From FEB-25 sp963822175 (GTDB lineage Bacteria; Chloroflexota; Anaerolineae; Anaerolineales; UBA4823), in NCBI GenBank assembly GCA_963822175.1, contig CAWGGJ010000003.1, positions 372,001 through 436,000 on the forward strand: a stretch of 64,000 nucleotides of DNA, written 5' to 3'. A program made the translations under genes and the position numbers. Within the stretch, counting starts at the first letter, position 1, and every line of letters starts with the position of its first letter. This document shows positions 42,463-51,464 of this stretch, one piece after another. The notes under the pieces are model-generated. The model was given only the letters and a program-made list of their open reading frames with translations. It was not told the origin of the DNA and did not search any database.

Positions 42463-42900
42463 TTATTCTAAAGGGTTACCACAATAAGGGCAGGTTTTCC
42501 ATTCCTCCTGTGCTGGTTTGCCACAATTTCTACACGTCCGAGCTGGAGCAGTCATTTCTGCAGGCGGGTTGGTTGTTTCTGAAGCAGGTGAGCTGATTTG
42601 TACTGGAGCAGTAGCTTGAGCATTTTTATTCCTATTCACCAGGGCATATACCAGTGCCACAATTCCGACGATCACCAACAGGATCACTCCCAGGCACAGT
42701 AACCCAGCGAAGAAAAAACCTCCTGTGCGATGATAATAAGTAGGTGCCATCATGCGAATATCCGGATCCATCAATCGAATACCTGGTCGCATCATCCCAT
42801 AGCCAAAACCACCGAAGACCATTGCCAGGAATCCTCCTACCACCGCTAAAACCACCAGGCCAAGCAGGATATACAATATCCATTTCAAAACTTTATTCAT
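42463..42900 (-). CDS. Small membrane protein with C-terminal zinc ribbon
   Basis: The 145-residue product has two membrane helices (ILYILLGLVVLAVVGGFLAM and FFFAGLLCLGVILLVIVG), a short Met/Gly-rich segment between them and a Pro/Thr-rich linker. A C-terminal zinc ribbon, CRNCGKPAQEEWKTCPYCGNPL, gives two CxxC pairs. Such membrane-tethered ribbons are common in this group of bacteria and unassigned in function. A CGGAGG site precedes the ATG at 42900. Confidence 0.8.
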   Translation of the reverse strand: MNKVLKWILYILLGLVVLAVVGGFLAMVFGGFGYGMMRPGIRLMDPDIRMMAPTYYHRTGGFFFAGLLCLGVILLVIVGIVALVYALVNRNKNAQATAPVQISSPASETTNPPAEMTAPARTCRNCGKPAQEEWKTCPYCGNPLE

Positions 42901-43095
42901 AATATTATCCTCCGACTATTAATTAATGCTAAGCATACCACTCCACTATGAAGAAAATATGAAGAACATATACAGAATTGTTTAAGCTTTGTTTATGGAT
43001 TCGGATGCGTGAGAGCTGACATGCTGCTCATTCCTTTAGTACTCTGAATACACTATAATTCACTTATCGCACCAATGATGGATGGGAGATTACCT

Positions 43096-43869
43096 ATGGA
43101 GAATGGAATGTACGATTCCCTTAGCGCAGATTATGACCGGTTCGTCAACTGGCAAAACAGGTTGTCCGTTGAGCTTCCCTTCATAATCAAACAACTACAG
43201 CCGTTAAGTGCTCATTCGATCCTTGACGCAGCCACGGGGACGGGCATGCATGCCATCGCTCTGGCTCAGCTCGGGTATCATGCCGCTGGAGCTGATCTCA
43301 GCACTGGAATGGTTGAAAAAGCTCGCATGAATGCGATTTCTGCCGGGGTCCAGGTCAGGTTTGAGGTTGCCAGCTTTGGTGCCCTGGCCCAGGTATTCGA
43401 AGAGCACTCCTTTGAAGCAGTGCTCTGCCTGGGGAATTCGCTGCCTCATCTGCTTTCTCCTGGTGAGCTCGATGACACTTTGCAGGATTTCACCGCATGC
43501 CTCAGTCCTGGGGGGTTGCTCATCATCCAGGATCGAAACTTTGATGCGGTCATGCTGCATCATGAGCGTTGGATGGAACCACAAGCCCATTCCGAGCAAA
43601 ATACAGATTGGATCTTCCAGCGTTTCTATGATTTTGATCCTGATGGCTTACTTACATTTAATATGGTGACCCTGAAACGCACCGACCAGGAGAGTTGGTC
43701 CCAAAAAGTGGTTTCCTCTCGCTTGCGCCCCATATTGCAAGCGGACCTGGTTTCAGCGCTATCAGCAGCTGGCTTTACCAGCATACAATCCTATGGAAAT
43801 ATGGCAGGGGTTGCCTTTGATCCTGAGTCGAGTGGGAATTTGGTGATCACCGCCAGGTTATCTGGTTAA
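43096..43869 (+). CDS. Class I SAM-dependent methyltransferase
   Basis: The 257-residue product has ILDAATGTGMHAIALAQLGY (motif I), GADLSTGMVEKAR (acidic residue for SAM ribose) and FEAVLCLGNSLPHLLSPGEL, similar in layout to glycine/sarcosine N-methyltransferase-type small-molecule enzymes. The substrate is unknown. The ATG at 43096 has GGGAG seven bases upstream and gives the normal N-terminus. The TATAAT at 43054-43059 would serve as -10. The response-regulator-like gene follows 30 bases later. Confidence 0.85.
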   Translation: MENGMYDSLSADYDRFVNWQNRLSVELPFIIKQLQPLSAHSILDAATGTGMHAIALAQLGYHAAGADLSTGMVEKARMNAISAGVQVRFEVASFGALAQVFEEHSFEAVLCLGNSLPHLLSPGELDDTLQDFTACLSPGGLLIIQDRNFDAVMLHHERWMEPQAHSEQNTDWIFQRFYDFDPDGLLTFNMVTLKRTDQESWSQKVVSSRLRPILQADLVSALSAAGFTSIQSYGNMAGVAFDPESSGNLVITARLSG

Positions 43870-43899
43870 ATCGAATATAATCTCCCCTGGAGTAACCTG

Positions 43900-44709
43900 A
43901 TGCCAAAAAACGAATTCCAGATCATCATCCTCGAGGATGATCCCTTCTCCCGTAACTGGATGGCTTTGCTCGCTGCCCGCGATTGGCGCACCCGCCTTGC
44001 TGGAGAATTTGACCAACCGCTTAAAATAGTCTCCTTTTTACATCAAAAAGCGACCAACGTGGACCTGATCGTTATGGACACGGATATCCCCGGTGGTGAG
44101 GATTGGATCCCCCAGATCCTGGGCGCCATCTCCGGGATGAAACATCCCCCCGCGATCCTTTGCACGGGCATCCGGCCAAACCCGGAAGTACTCGGGCGCC
44201 TCAGCCACCCCTGTTTCGTGGGATATATCTTGAAAAATGAGATCAGTTTCTCACTGGCATGGGCGATCGATATTGCCATGTCTGGAAAATGGGTCATTAC
44301 CGAGAGTGTTCGCTCGCTTGCCTCGGCCATGCGTTTTCCTCTCCCCCGCCCATGTGTGGTTCTGGATGGCAGGCGGACGCTCCAAAGCACACTGTCCAGG
44401 CATCAGGCAGATGTATCCCGCCTGGCATTCCTGTTCAGCATGGAAAGGCGCGAGCTCGCTGATGAGCTGGGTGTTGTGGAAGACTGGGGCTATGGCCTGG
44501 TCAGCCAGATTTATGAGCAGCTGGGGATAAAAGATATCCTTAGTGATGATGAAGTTGTCGATTCCTACTTCGCCAACGAGCCCCTGATCCTATCCCATAT
44601 TCAAAAAATACGATCAACTGGGGTTTCGTCGGTTAAAACCCATGATCTGGAAACCCTGGCCTTCCATATCATCACCATGCCTGAAATGGTCGAGCTTCAG
44701 GAATCCTGA
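43900..44709 (+). CDS. Response-regulator-like protein with divergent HTH
   Basis: The 269-residue product begins like a receiver domain. IIILEDDPFSR holds the acidic pair, LIVMDTDIPGGEDW the presumed phosphorylated Asp, and LKNEI the lysine near residue 110. From about residue 165 there is SRHQADVSRLAFLFSMERRE followed by LADELGVVEDWGYGLVSQIYEQLGIKD, which has the spacing of a LuxR-type HTH with a poorly conserved recognition helix. No histidine kinase is adjacent. A CTGGAG site precedes the start. Its 3' end overlaps the convergent zinc-protein gene by 13 bases. Confidence 0.7.
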   Translation: MPKNEFQIIILEDDPFSRNWMALLAARDWRTRLAGEFDQPLKIVSFLHQKATNVDLIVMDTDIPGGEDWIPQILGAISGMKHPPAILCTGIRPNPEVLGRLSHPCFVGYILKNEISFSLAWAIDIAMSGKWVITESVRSLASAMRFPLPRPCVVLDGRRTLQSTLSRHQADVSRLAFLFSMERRELADELGVVEDWGYGLVSQIYEQLGIKDILSDDEVVDSYFANEPLILSHIQKIRSTGVSSVKTHDLETLAFHIITMPEMVELQES

Positions 44710-45023
44710 GGGTTAAATTCCTCTTCTTCAATAAACTTCCCCCCGAGGATTTGTTGATCGATCAACTTGTGATTCTTGTCAAACTTCAGCCGTAATTCGA
44801 TGGGCTGGTAACACCTATTCTCACCGACCAGCACTTTTCGGCATTGAAATGAAGTTGCATTTTCACTGTTACCCTCGTACTCGGGGGTCAGCTCATTCCA
44901 CAGATCCACCCTGGCGCGCAGCTTTTCTCCACATTTGTTGCATTGCACATATAAATACAATGCTCTCTCCGCCCGTGGTTGTGGAGAGGCTAATACTTTA
45001 GAAAATTTCTTTAGTATATTCAC
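44697..45023 (-). CDS. Small zinc-ribbon-like protein, unknown
   Basis: The product (108 residues) has a CNKCGE pair near residue 30 and a second pair spread as FQCRKVLVGENRCYQPIEL, which suits one zinc site. The acidic tail is GKFIEEEEFNPQ. I do not know its function. The start is probably the GTG at 45023: TAGAAT stands six bases upstream with no Shine-Dalgarno site, as in other suspected leaderless genes here. A TTG at 45026 is the alternative. Confidence 0.65.
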   Translation of the reverse strand: MNILKKFSKVLASPQPRAERALYLYVQCNKCGEKLRARVDLWNELTPEYEGNSENATSFQCRKVLVGENRCYQPIELRLKFDKNHKLIDQQILGGKFIEEEEFNPQDS

Positions 45024-45300
45024 CAAATAATTCTAGCACATTTCTAAGCAGGCATTTGCCCTGCCATGGATAGTTCGGTCAATATAATTGTAGATTTGCG
45101 CGTATTCATAAATCGTAGCGAAGTGATGCTAACTTCTCTAATCCTTCAAGGTCAAATGGTCGCTATTAACATTAAGCCTTGCTGTTCAGTCAAATTGAGC
45201 CAAATCGAGTCAATTCCCGTGAAAAGAAATCAGGAAAGTAGTTTATCATTACTGATAATGTCGTGATAAATATACTGATCAGCTTAAAATATCTTCTGTT

Positions 45301-46072
45301 ATGAGCCAGGATATGACAAACGAAATCAAAATTATCCATGAACAAGAAATTCGAATCAATCCCATCGAATGTGATTTCAAGCAGGAATGGAAACCGACAG
45401 CCATATTTCAGCACTTGACTGAAGCCGCAGGGATACACGCCGAGAAGCTGGGGGTGGGTTTCGATTTTATGTACGCTCAAAATTTATATTGGGTGCATTC
45501 AAGGATGAAGATTAAATTTCTGCGCCTTCCACATGCTGGAGATACGCTACTGGTTCGAACCTGGCCAAAGACCATTCTCCGCAGGTTGCTTTATATCCGC
45601 GATTTTGAGGTGTTGGATCGTGGACGGCCAAAGGCTGATTGCTGCTTCATCAGCATGGGTGATCATCAACGCCTCCACCCATCGCCTGGCATCACCAAAA
45701 TCAGTGAATTTAAATCTACCCGCTTTGGAAGACCAAATCGGGCTGGATGAACCGCTCGACCGGATCGGCCTGGCAGAGAACGGCGTGGAGCGCCTTCGGG
45801 TGAACGCCGGTTACTCCTCAGTGGACATTGTCGGGCACGTCAACAACAGCCGTTATGTGGAATGGATCTGCGACGCATTCCCCATGGCAATGTACAAGGA
45901 ACATAAACTGGACTGGATGCAAATTAATTACGAACACGAGATCCTGCCTGGAGAAGAAGTCTCGATCCTGGTCAACCCCATCGACCATGACCCTGGTTTG
46001 TGGGCTTTGGAAGGTTTCAACCGTACCAACGGAACGCGTGCCTTCGAATCTTTGCTGCACTGGCGGGATTGA
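45301..46072 (+). pseudogene. Acyl-ACP thioesterase-like gene broken by one-base frameshift
   Basis: Frame one from 45301 gives EWKPTAIFQHLTEAAGIHAEKLG ... TLLVRTWPKTILRRLLYIRDFEVLDR, the first hot-dog domain of a FatA-type acyl-ACP thioesterase, then goes out of register and ends at 45750. The next frame continues the family pattern at once: LIAASSAWVIINASTHRL ... RVNAGYSSVDIVGHVNNSRYVEW ... INYEHEILPGEEV to 46072. Removing one G from the pair at 45622-45623 would join them as LDRDGQRLIAASSAW. It is either an assembly error or a fresh null mutation. An intact protein would have about 256 residues and release fatty acids from ACP. Confidence 0.8.
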
Positions 46073-46151
46073 ATTCGTTGTCTCATCCATTTATTTTGGT
46101 ATAATCGCCCTCTGTTTTCGGTAACCTGTCATCTTTGTCACGCGTTGCCTC

Positions 46152-46179
46152 TTTATTAATAAAACATTTGTGCTATAAT
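46152..46179 (+). promoter_or_regulatory. Probable uvrA promoter
   Basis: TATAAT (46174-46179) is a perfect -10, with a weak TTTATT (46152-46157) 16 bases upstream. The start would be near 46186, leaving about 75 untranslated bases before uvrA. No LexA-like box was recognised. Confidence 0.45.
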
Positions 46180-46261
46180 TGCTTTCGGTCTGAAAACCAT
46201 CCCTGGTTTTGAGTGCTGGACCATCGACTATATTTCAAAAAACGAACTGTTATAAGGACTT

Positions 46262-49180
46262 ATGACTGCAAATGTTATCCGGGTGGTTGGTGCCCGCGTC
46301 CATAATTTAAAGAATATCACCGTTGAGATTCCACGGGACAAACTGGTGGTCATCACCGGTTTATCCGGTTCAGGAAAATCCTCCCTGGCTTTCGATACCA
46401 TTTTTGCCGAAGGTCAGCGCCGCTATGTGGAATCTCTTTCTGCATATGCCCGTCAATTCCTGGGCCAAATGAACAAGCCAGATGTCGATTATATCGAAGG
46501 TCTTTCACCTGCGGTGTCCATCGACCAAAAGGGAGTCTCTCACAACCCCCGCTCCACGGTCGGCACGGTCACCGAGGTATATGATTACCTGCGCTTGCTA
46601 TATGCCCGTGCTGGTATCCCGCATTGCCCGCAATGTGGCCGCGAGGTGAGCAAGCAGTCGGCGCAGGAGATCGTGGATGTAGTCGCTGCACTCCCCGAAT
46701 CCAGCCGCTTGCTCATCCTTTCGCCCCTCGTTCGGGGTCGAAAAGGTACCCATCAGGCAGTCCTGGAGGAGATTCGCAAGACTGGTTTTGTGCGCGCCAG
46801 GGTGGATGGAGTGGTCCATGAGCTGGATGAGGACATCCAGATGGACCGGTATAAGATCCATACGATCGAGGCCGTGGTGGACCGGGTCCTGATGCACCAC
46901 GACCCGGATCCCCAGGAATTCAACACTTTCCTTACCCGCCTGACCGATTCCATTGAGACAGCCTTGAAATTCGGCGATGGCTACCTGATCGTCCAGGATA
47001 TCACGAACCCCAGTGCCCCGCATGATATGTACTTCTCCGAACATCTCGCCTGCCCCGAGCATGGTTCTGTTCTGCCTGAGATCGAGCCACGCACTTTTTC
47101 GTTCAATACCCCCCATGGTGCCTGTCCCGATTGCCAGGGCCTGGGTGGCAAGCTTGAGATCGATGCTGACCTGCTCATCCCCGATCCTGATCTCTCTCTT
47201 GCGGAAGGTGCCATTGCCCTCTCTGAATGGAGTGGACCCAAGGAGGAAGGTGGCTATTACTGGCAGAGCCTTGAAGCTGCCGCTGAGTTTTACGACATCG
47301 ACCTGCATTCCCCTGTGCGAACACTTTCACAGGAAAAGTTGGATATCGTCTTCCATGGAACACGTGGCAAGGAAATCCCCATCACCTACAAGAGCGTCAA
47401 AGGCCATGAGTATGTCTTTGACCGTGAGTTTGAAGGCGTGATTGGCAACCTGATGCGCCGTTTCAACGAGACCAATTCGGAATATATGCGTGAGAAAATT
47501 GGTACCTACATGAGCATGCGTCAATGCCCCACTTGTGGTGGAAAACGCTTGCGCCGTGAAGCCATGGCAGTGACTGTTGACGATAAGAATATCGTTGAGG
47601 TCACCGAATGGCCAATTTTACACACACTCGCCTGGATCCAGCGCTTATGTGACCCCTCCACCCCGCTTAATTCACGTCAGCAAGCCATTTCCGAGCGTAT
47701 CCTTAAGGAGATTAATGAACGCCTGGGTTTCCTGGTGGACGTGGGTTTGGACTATCTCACTCTCCAACGCTCTGCCGGTTCACTCTCGGGAGGTGAAGCC
47801 CAGCGCATTCGGCTGGCAACCCAGATCGGTTCACGCTTAATGGGAGTTCTGTATGTCCTGGATGAGCCTTCCATTGGTTTGCATCCACGCGATAACACCC
47901 GCTTGCTGCGTACCCTGAAGGGCTTGCGTGACCTTGGGAATTCTGTCATCGTGGTTGAGCATGACTCCGAAACCATCCTTTCAGCCGATTGGATCGTTGA
48001 CCTTGGTCCCGGAGCTGGTGAGCATGGCGGAAATATCGTCGCTGAAGGTACCGTCGATACTATCCTTGACAACCCCGACTCACTCACCGGGGCATATCTC
48101 TCGGGGCGCTTGCAGGTTGACATTCCGCGACAACGCCGCACAGGAAATGGTAGATCACTGACCATCATTGGTGCTCGTGAGAACAACCTCAAAAACCTCA
48201 AGGTCAAGATCCCATTGGGCAAGTTTGTATGCATCACGGGTGTCTCCGGATCTGGAAAATCCACCTTGATGATTGAGATACTCTATAAAGCCCTGGCGGC
48301 GAAGTTACAAGGCACCCACACCCAGCCTGGTGATTATGATCGAATTGATGGCATTGAATATGTGGACAAGGTCATAAACATTGATCAATCCCCCATTGGG
48401 CGAACGCCTCGCTCCAATCCGGGCACATATACCGGGTTGTTCGATCAAATTCGATCACTATATTCCGAGCTTCCCGAAAGCAAGATGCGTGGTTATAAAC
48501 CTGGACGCTTTTCTTTCAACGTCCATGGTGGTCGATGCGAGGCCTGCCAGGGACAGGGACAGTTACGCATCGAGATGCAGTTTTTACCTGATGTATACGT
48601 TCCCTGCGATGTTTGCCACGGAGCACGTTTCAACCGGGAAACCCTGCAGGTTCGCTTCAAGAATTTTAATATTGCCGACGTTCTCGACTTGACCGTCGAC
48701 CGTGCCCTGGAAATATTCGAAGCTTTTCCCGCCATGCTCTCCCGCCTGCAGACTCTACAGGATGTCGGCCTGGGGTACATCCGTATCGGGCAACCCGCCC
48801 CCACTTTGTCTGGTGGGGAAGCCCAGCGCGTCAAGCTCGCCCGCGAGCTCTCCAAGCGCGCCACAGGTCGCACCTTGTACGTCCTGGATGAGCCTTCTGT
48901 GGGTCTGCATGCTGCCGACGTCCACAAGCTCATCGAGGTCCTGCAGCGCCTGGTGGACACTGGCAACAGCGTCCTGATCATTGAGCATAACCTGGATATC
49001 ATCAAGGTTGCCGATCATATCATCGACCTTGGCCCAGAGGGTGGGGATGGTGGTGGTGAGTTGATCGCCGAAGGCTCACCGGAACAGATCTGTGAGGTAG
49101 AGGCTTCCTATACAGCTAAGTTTCTCCGCCCTTACGTTTGTAAAGATGAAAATTCAACCCCTATCAGGGTTTTGGGATAG
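46262..49180 (+). CDS. uvrA: UvrABC excinuclease subunit A
   Basis: The 972-residue nucleotide excision repair ATPase scans DNA for lesions and loads UvrB. The first Walker A is VITGLSGSGKSSLAFDTIF and the second CITGVSGSGKSTLMIEILY. Both signature motifs are present (SLSGGEAQRIRLATQ and TLSGGEAQRVKLARE). Zinc-module cysteines are in CPTCGGKRL and in CEACQGQGQ ... CDVCHGARF. The family-specific start IRVVGARVHNLKNI follows the ATG, with an AAGGACTT site upstream. Length is normal. It converges with the ABC-F gene 53 bases away. Confidence 0.98.
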   Translation: MTANVIRVVGARVHNLKNITVEIPRDKLVVITGLSGSGKSSLAFDTIFAEGQRRYVESLSAYARQFLGQMNKPDVDYIEGLSPAVSIDQKGVSHNPRSTVGTVTEVYDYLRLLYARAGIPHCPQCGREVSKQSAQEIVDVVAALPESSRLLILSPLVRGRKGTHQAVLEEIRKTGFVRARVDGVVHELDEDIQMDRYKIHTIEAVVDRVLMHHDPDPQEFNTFLTRLTDSIETALKFGDGYLIVQDITNPSAPHDMYFSEHLACPEHGSVLPEIEPRTFSFNTPHGACPDCQGLGGKLEIDADLLIPDPDLSLAEGAIALSEWSGPKEEGGYYWQSLEAAAEFYDIDLHSPVRTLSQEKLDIVFHGTRGKEIPITYKSVKGHEYVFDREFEGVIGNLMRRFNETNSEYMREKIGTYMSMRQCPTCGGKRLRREAMAVTVDDKNIVEVTEWPILHTLAWIQRLCDPSTPLNSRQQAISERILKEINERLGFLVDVGLDYLTLQRSAGSLSGGEAQRIRLATQIGSRLMGVLYVLDEPSIGLHPRDNTRLLRTLKGLRDLGNSVIVVEHDSETILSADWIVDLGPGAGEHGGNIVAEGTVDTILDNPDSLTGAYLSGRLQVDIPRQRRTGNGRSLTIIGARENNLKNLKVKIPLGKFVCITGVSGSGKSTLMIEILYKALAAKLQGTHTQPGDYDRIDGIEYVDKVINIDQSPIGRTPRSNPGTYTGLFDQIRSLYSELPESKMRGYKPGRFSFNVHGGRCEACQGQGQLRIEMQFLPDVYVPCDVCHGARFNRETLQVRFKNFNIADVLDLTVDRALEIFEAFPAMLSRLQTLQDVGLGYIRIGQPAPTLSGGEAQRVKLARELSKRATGRTLYVLDEPSVGLHAADVHKLIEVLQRLVDTGNSVLIIEHNLDIIKVADHIIDLGPEGGDGGGELIAEGSPEQICEVEASYTAKFLRPYVCKDENSTPIRVLG

Positions 49181-49233
49181 CGTCATCTCGTAATCGATTG
49201 GATCACCTGGCAAATAATCAGGCCAGCGTGGTG

Positions 49234-51231
49234 TTACTCATGTAATTCCCCCCACTCATCCATCAATTTCTCTAACTCTTTCTGAACTCTGACGTATTCA
49301 TTACCGAGCTTCTGAACTTTTGCACTTTCTTGGGGTGGATTTTCCAACCGGTGAGCCAGGGTTGCCAGCTCGGCTTCCAACTTTTCGATTAATCCCTCAA
49401 CTTCCTTTACGCGTTTCTGTTTTCGCCGCTCATCAGCCGAAACGAGGGATTTCTTCTGGGTCTGATTCACCTGGGGCTTGTTACTCCCAGATTCCTTCTC
49501 CGCCATTCGCTCAGCCTCAAGTTGCTGGTGATATTGACTATAGCTGCCTTTGAAAGTGCGCAGGATGCATTTTTCTTCATCGATCTCCCAGATCTGCGTT
49601 GCCAGCGCATCGATCAGGTAACGATCATGCGATACCAGCAGAATCGTACCCTGAAATTCATCCAGCACTTCCTGCAGGATTTCCTGGGATGGGATATCAA
49701 GGTGATTCGTCGGCTCATCCAGCAGCAGCAGGTTTGCCCCTGTCAGTGCCAGTTTGGCCAATGCCAGTCGGCCTCTCTCCCCTCCCGAAAGTACTGCCAC
49801 AGGTTTAAAAGCATCTTCACCGGTAAATAGGAAGCGGGCTAGGTAATTTCGGATATCCGCAACCAGCATTTCAGGTGCTACAGAATCGATCTCCTGTACC
49901 AGGGTGCGCTCTGGATGCAGGTCTTCATGGGCCTGGGCGAAATAGCCGACATTCAAGCTGGCTCCCAGCTCCACCTCTCCACCCAGGGGTGGTACTTTCT
50001 CCAGGATGGTTTTAAGAAAAGTCGTTTTACCCGCACCATTGGGGCCGATCAATGCAGTGCATTGCAACCGCCTCAATTCGATCTCTCCGGCGTAGAATAG
50101 CTCCTTTCCTGGGTAGCCAATATGCAGGTTGTGTGTGCGCAGGACAATTTCTCCACTGCGCTGGTCGGTGTGAAGGCGCAAGTGTAATTGAGGCGGCCTG
50201 TCTGTTGGCTCCCGTAATCCTGCCAGTTTTCGTTGTGCTTCCTCTGGGCTAAGCATGCTGGTAGTGGTGTCCACACTCATGCTCAGCTCACTCCACTTTT
50301 TGCCGATCGCTGCTTCCAAACCAACCTGTTCGATGGCTTGTAGATGTCGCGATAACCGGCGAAGGCGTCCCCTTGCCTGGGTGACATTCTGACCGGAGAT
50401 ATTCTTCTTGATGTAGTCCAGGTCTTTTTCCAGCTTCTCTTTTTCAGTTTCATAAATTTCCCGCCTTCGCTCCCAACGCTCACTGCGTTGTTCAATATAT
50501 GCCGAATAGTCACCTCGGTAGACTTCAAAGCCATCTCGCCTCATCTCCCAGATTGTGTCCACCACCTGGTCCAGGAAATATCGATCATGCGACACGATCA
50601 GGGTGGCCCCTTTCCACTGGTTGAGATAACCTTCCAGCCACTCCACAGCTGCGATATCCAGGTGATTGGTCGGCTCATCCAGGATCAACAGGTCTGGTTC
50701 AGATAGTAAAAGACGAGCTAGCAGAGCGCGCGTCCTTTCCCCGCCCGACAGGCGCGCTAAAGGTGCCTGGTATTCATCCGCAGTAAACCCCAGTCCGGAT
50801 AGAACCTGCTGGATGCGATGGACATAGGTATACCCACCCTGGTGTTCAAATTCAGATTGCAATCGCCCATACCGCTCTAGTACATGGCCAACCTGGTCGG
50901 GGTTCACCATCTCCATCTCGAGGTGCTGCAGCTCGCTTTCCATGTCAAAGAGCTTTTCAAATGGTACCAGGCATTCCTCCCACAAAGTATGCGGTGAGTC
51001 AAATCCCGCTTCCTGGGGTAGGTGACCAATAGATATATTTCGCGCCTGGCTCACCTCCCCTTTAGATGGTTCTTCTTCCAGTGCCAGGATGCGCAGCAGG
51101 GTGGTTTTTCCAATTCCATTTGGTCCGATAATGGCAATGCGCGCATGATGCGGGATGCTGAGTGAAACACCTTTAAAAATATCCGTCGCCCCGAAGGATT
51201 TTGATAGATTGGTTGCTGTGATCAATGACAT
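49234..51231 (-). CDS. ABC-F family ATPase (ribosome-associated type)
   Basis: The 665-residue soluble protein has two ABC domains without membrane helices. The first has IIGPNGIGKTTLLRIL, LSGGERTRALLARLLL and ILDEPTNHLDI; the second has IGPNGAGKTTFLKTIL, LSGGERGRLALAKLAL and LLDEPTNHLDI. A charged inter-domain linker (about residues 240-300) and a C-terminal coiled coil rich in Lys and Glu (KRVKEVEGLIEKLEAELATL) place it near Uup/YfmR-type translation factors or ribosome-protection proteins. Which of these it is cannot be decided by eye. No clear ribosome site precedes 51231. Confidence 0.92.
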   Translation of the reverse strand: MSLITATNLSKSFGATDIFKGVSLSIPHHARIAIIGPNGIGKTTLLRILALEEEPSKGEVSQARNISIGHLPQEAGFDSPHTLWEECLVPFEKLFDMESELQHLEMEMVNPDQVGHVLERYGRLQSEFEHQGGYTYVHRIQQVLSGLGFTADEYQAPLARLSGGERTRALLARLLLSEPDLLILDEPTNHLDIAAVEWLEGYLNQWKGATLIVSHDRYFLDQVVDTIWEMRRDGFEVYRGDYSAYIEQRSERWERRREIYETEKEKLEKDLDYIKKNISGQNVTQARGRLRRLSRHLQAIEQVGLEAAIGKKWSELSMSVDTTTSMLSPEEAQRKLAGLREPTDRPPQLHLRLHTDQRSGEIVLRTHNLHIGYPGKELFYAGEIELRRLQCTALIGPNGAGKTTFLKTILEKVPPLGGEVELGASLNVGYFAQAHEDLHPERTLVQEIDSVAPEMLVADIRNYLARFLFTGEDAFKPVAVLSGGERGRLALAKLALTGANLLLLDEPTNHLDIPSQEILQEVLDEFQGTILLVSHDRYLIDALATQIWEIDEEKCILRTFKGSYSQYHQQLEAERMAEKESGSNKPQVNQTQKKSLVSADERRKQKRVKEVEGLIEKLEAELATLAHRLENPPQESAKVQKLGNEYVRVQKELEKLMDEWGELHE

Positions 51232-51464
51232 AACAGACTGGTATCGTTACGAGAAGATTATCAGGATTTGTCTATGGAACTTTTCCACTTGCAAATTCGT
51301 CATATGTCCGTTCATGGTGGCATTTTTCATGCATCTGATGAAGGGATAAAAATATTATTCATTTATCCTTAACATCATGCCATCGACCTGGAATTATAAT
51401 TATGCCTGATCAATTGTACACTACACAAAACCAATTTCATTCTACATGTTATAATCCAAAATCG

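Noticed and set aside
46598..47308. Long minus-strand open frame (236 codons) inside uvrA
   Set aside because: It is an antisense shadow of a highly conserved gene whose plus-strand frame is complete.
49207..49226. Hairpin between uvrA and the ABC-F gene as terminator
   Set aside because: The stem is only five base pairs (CTGGC/GCCAG) with a ten-base loop and no T-run.
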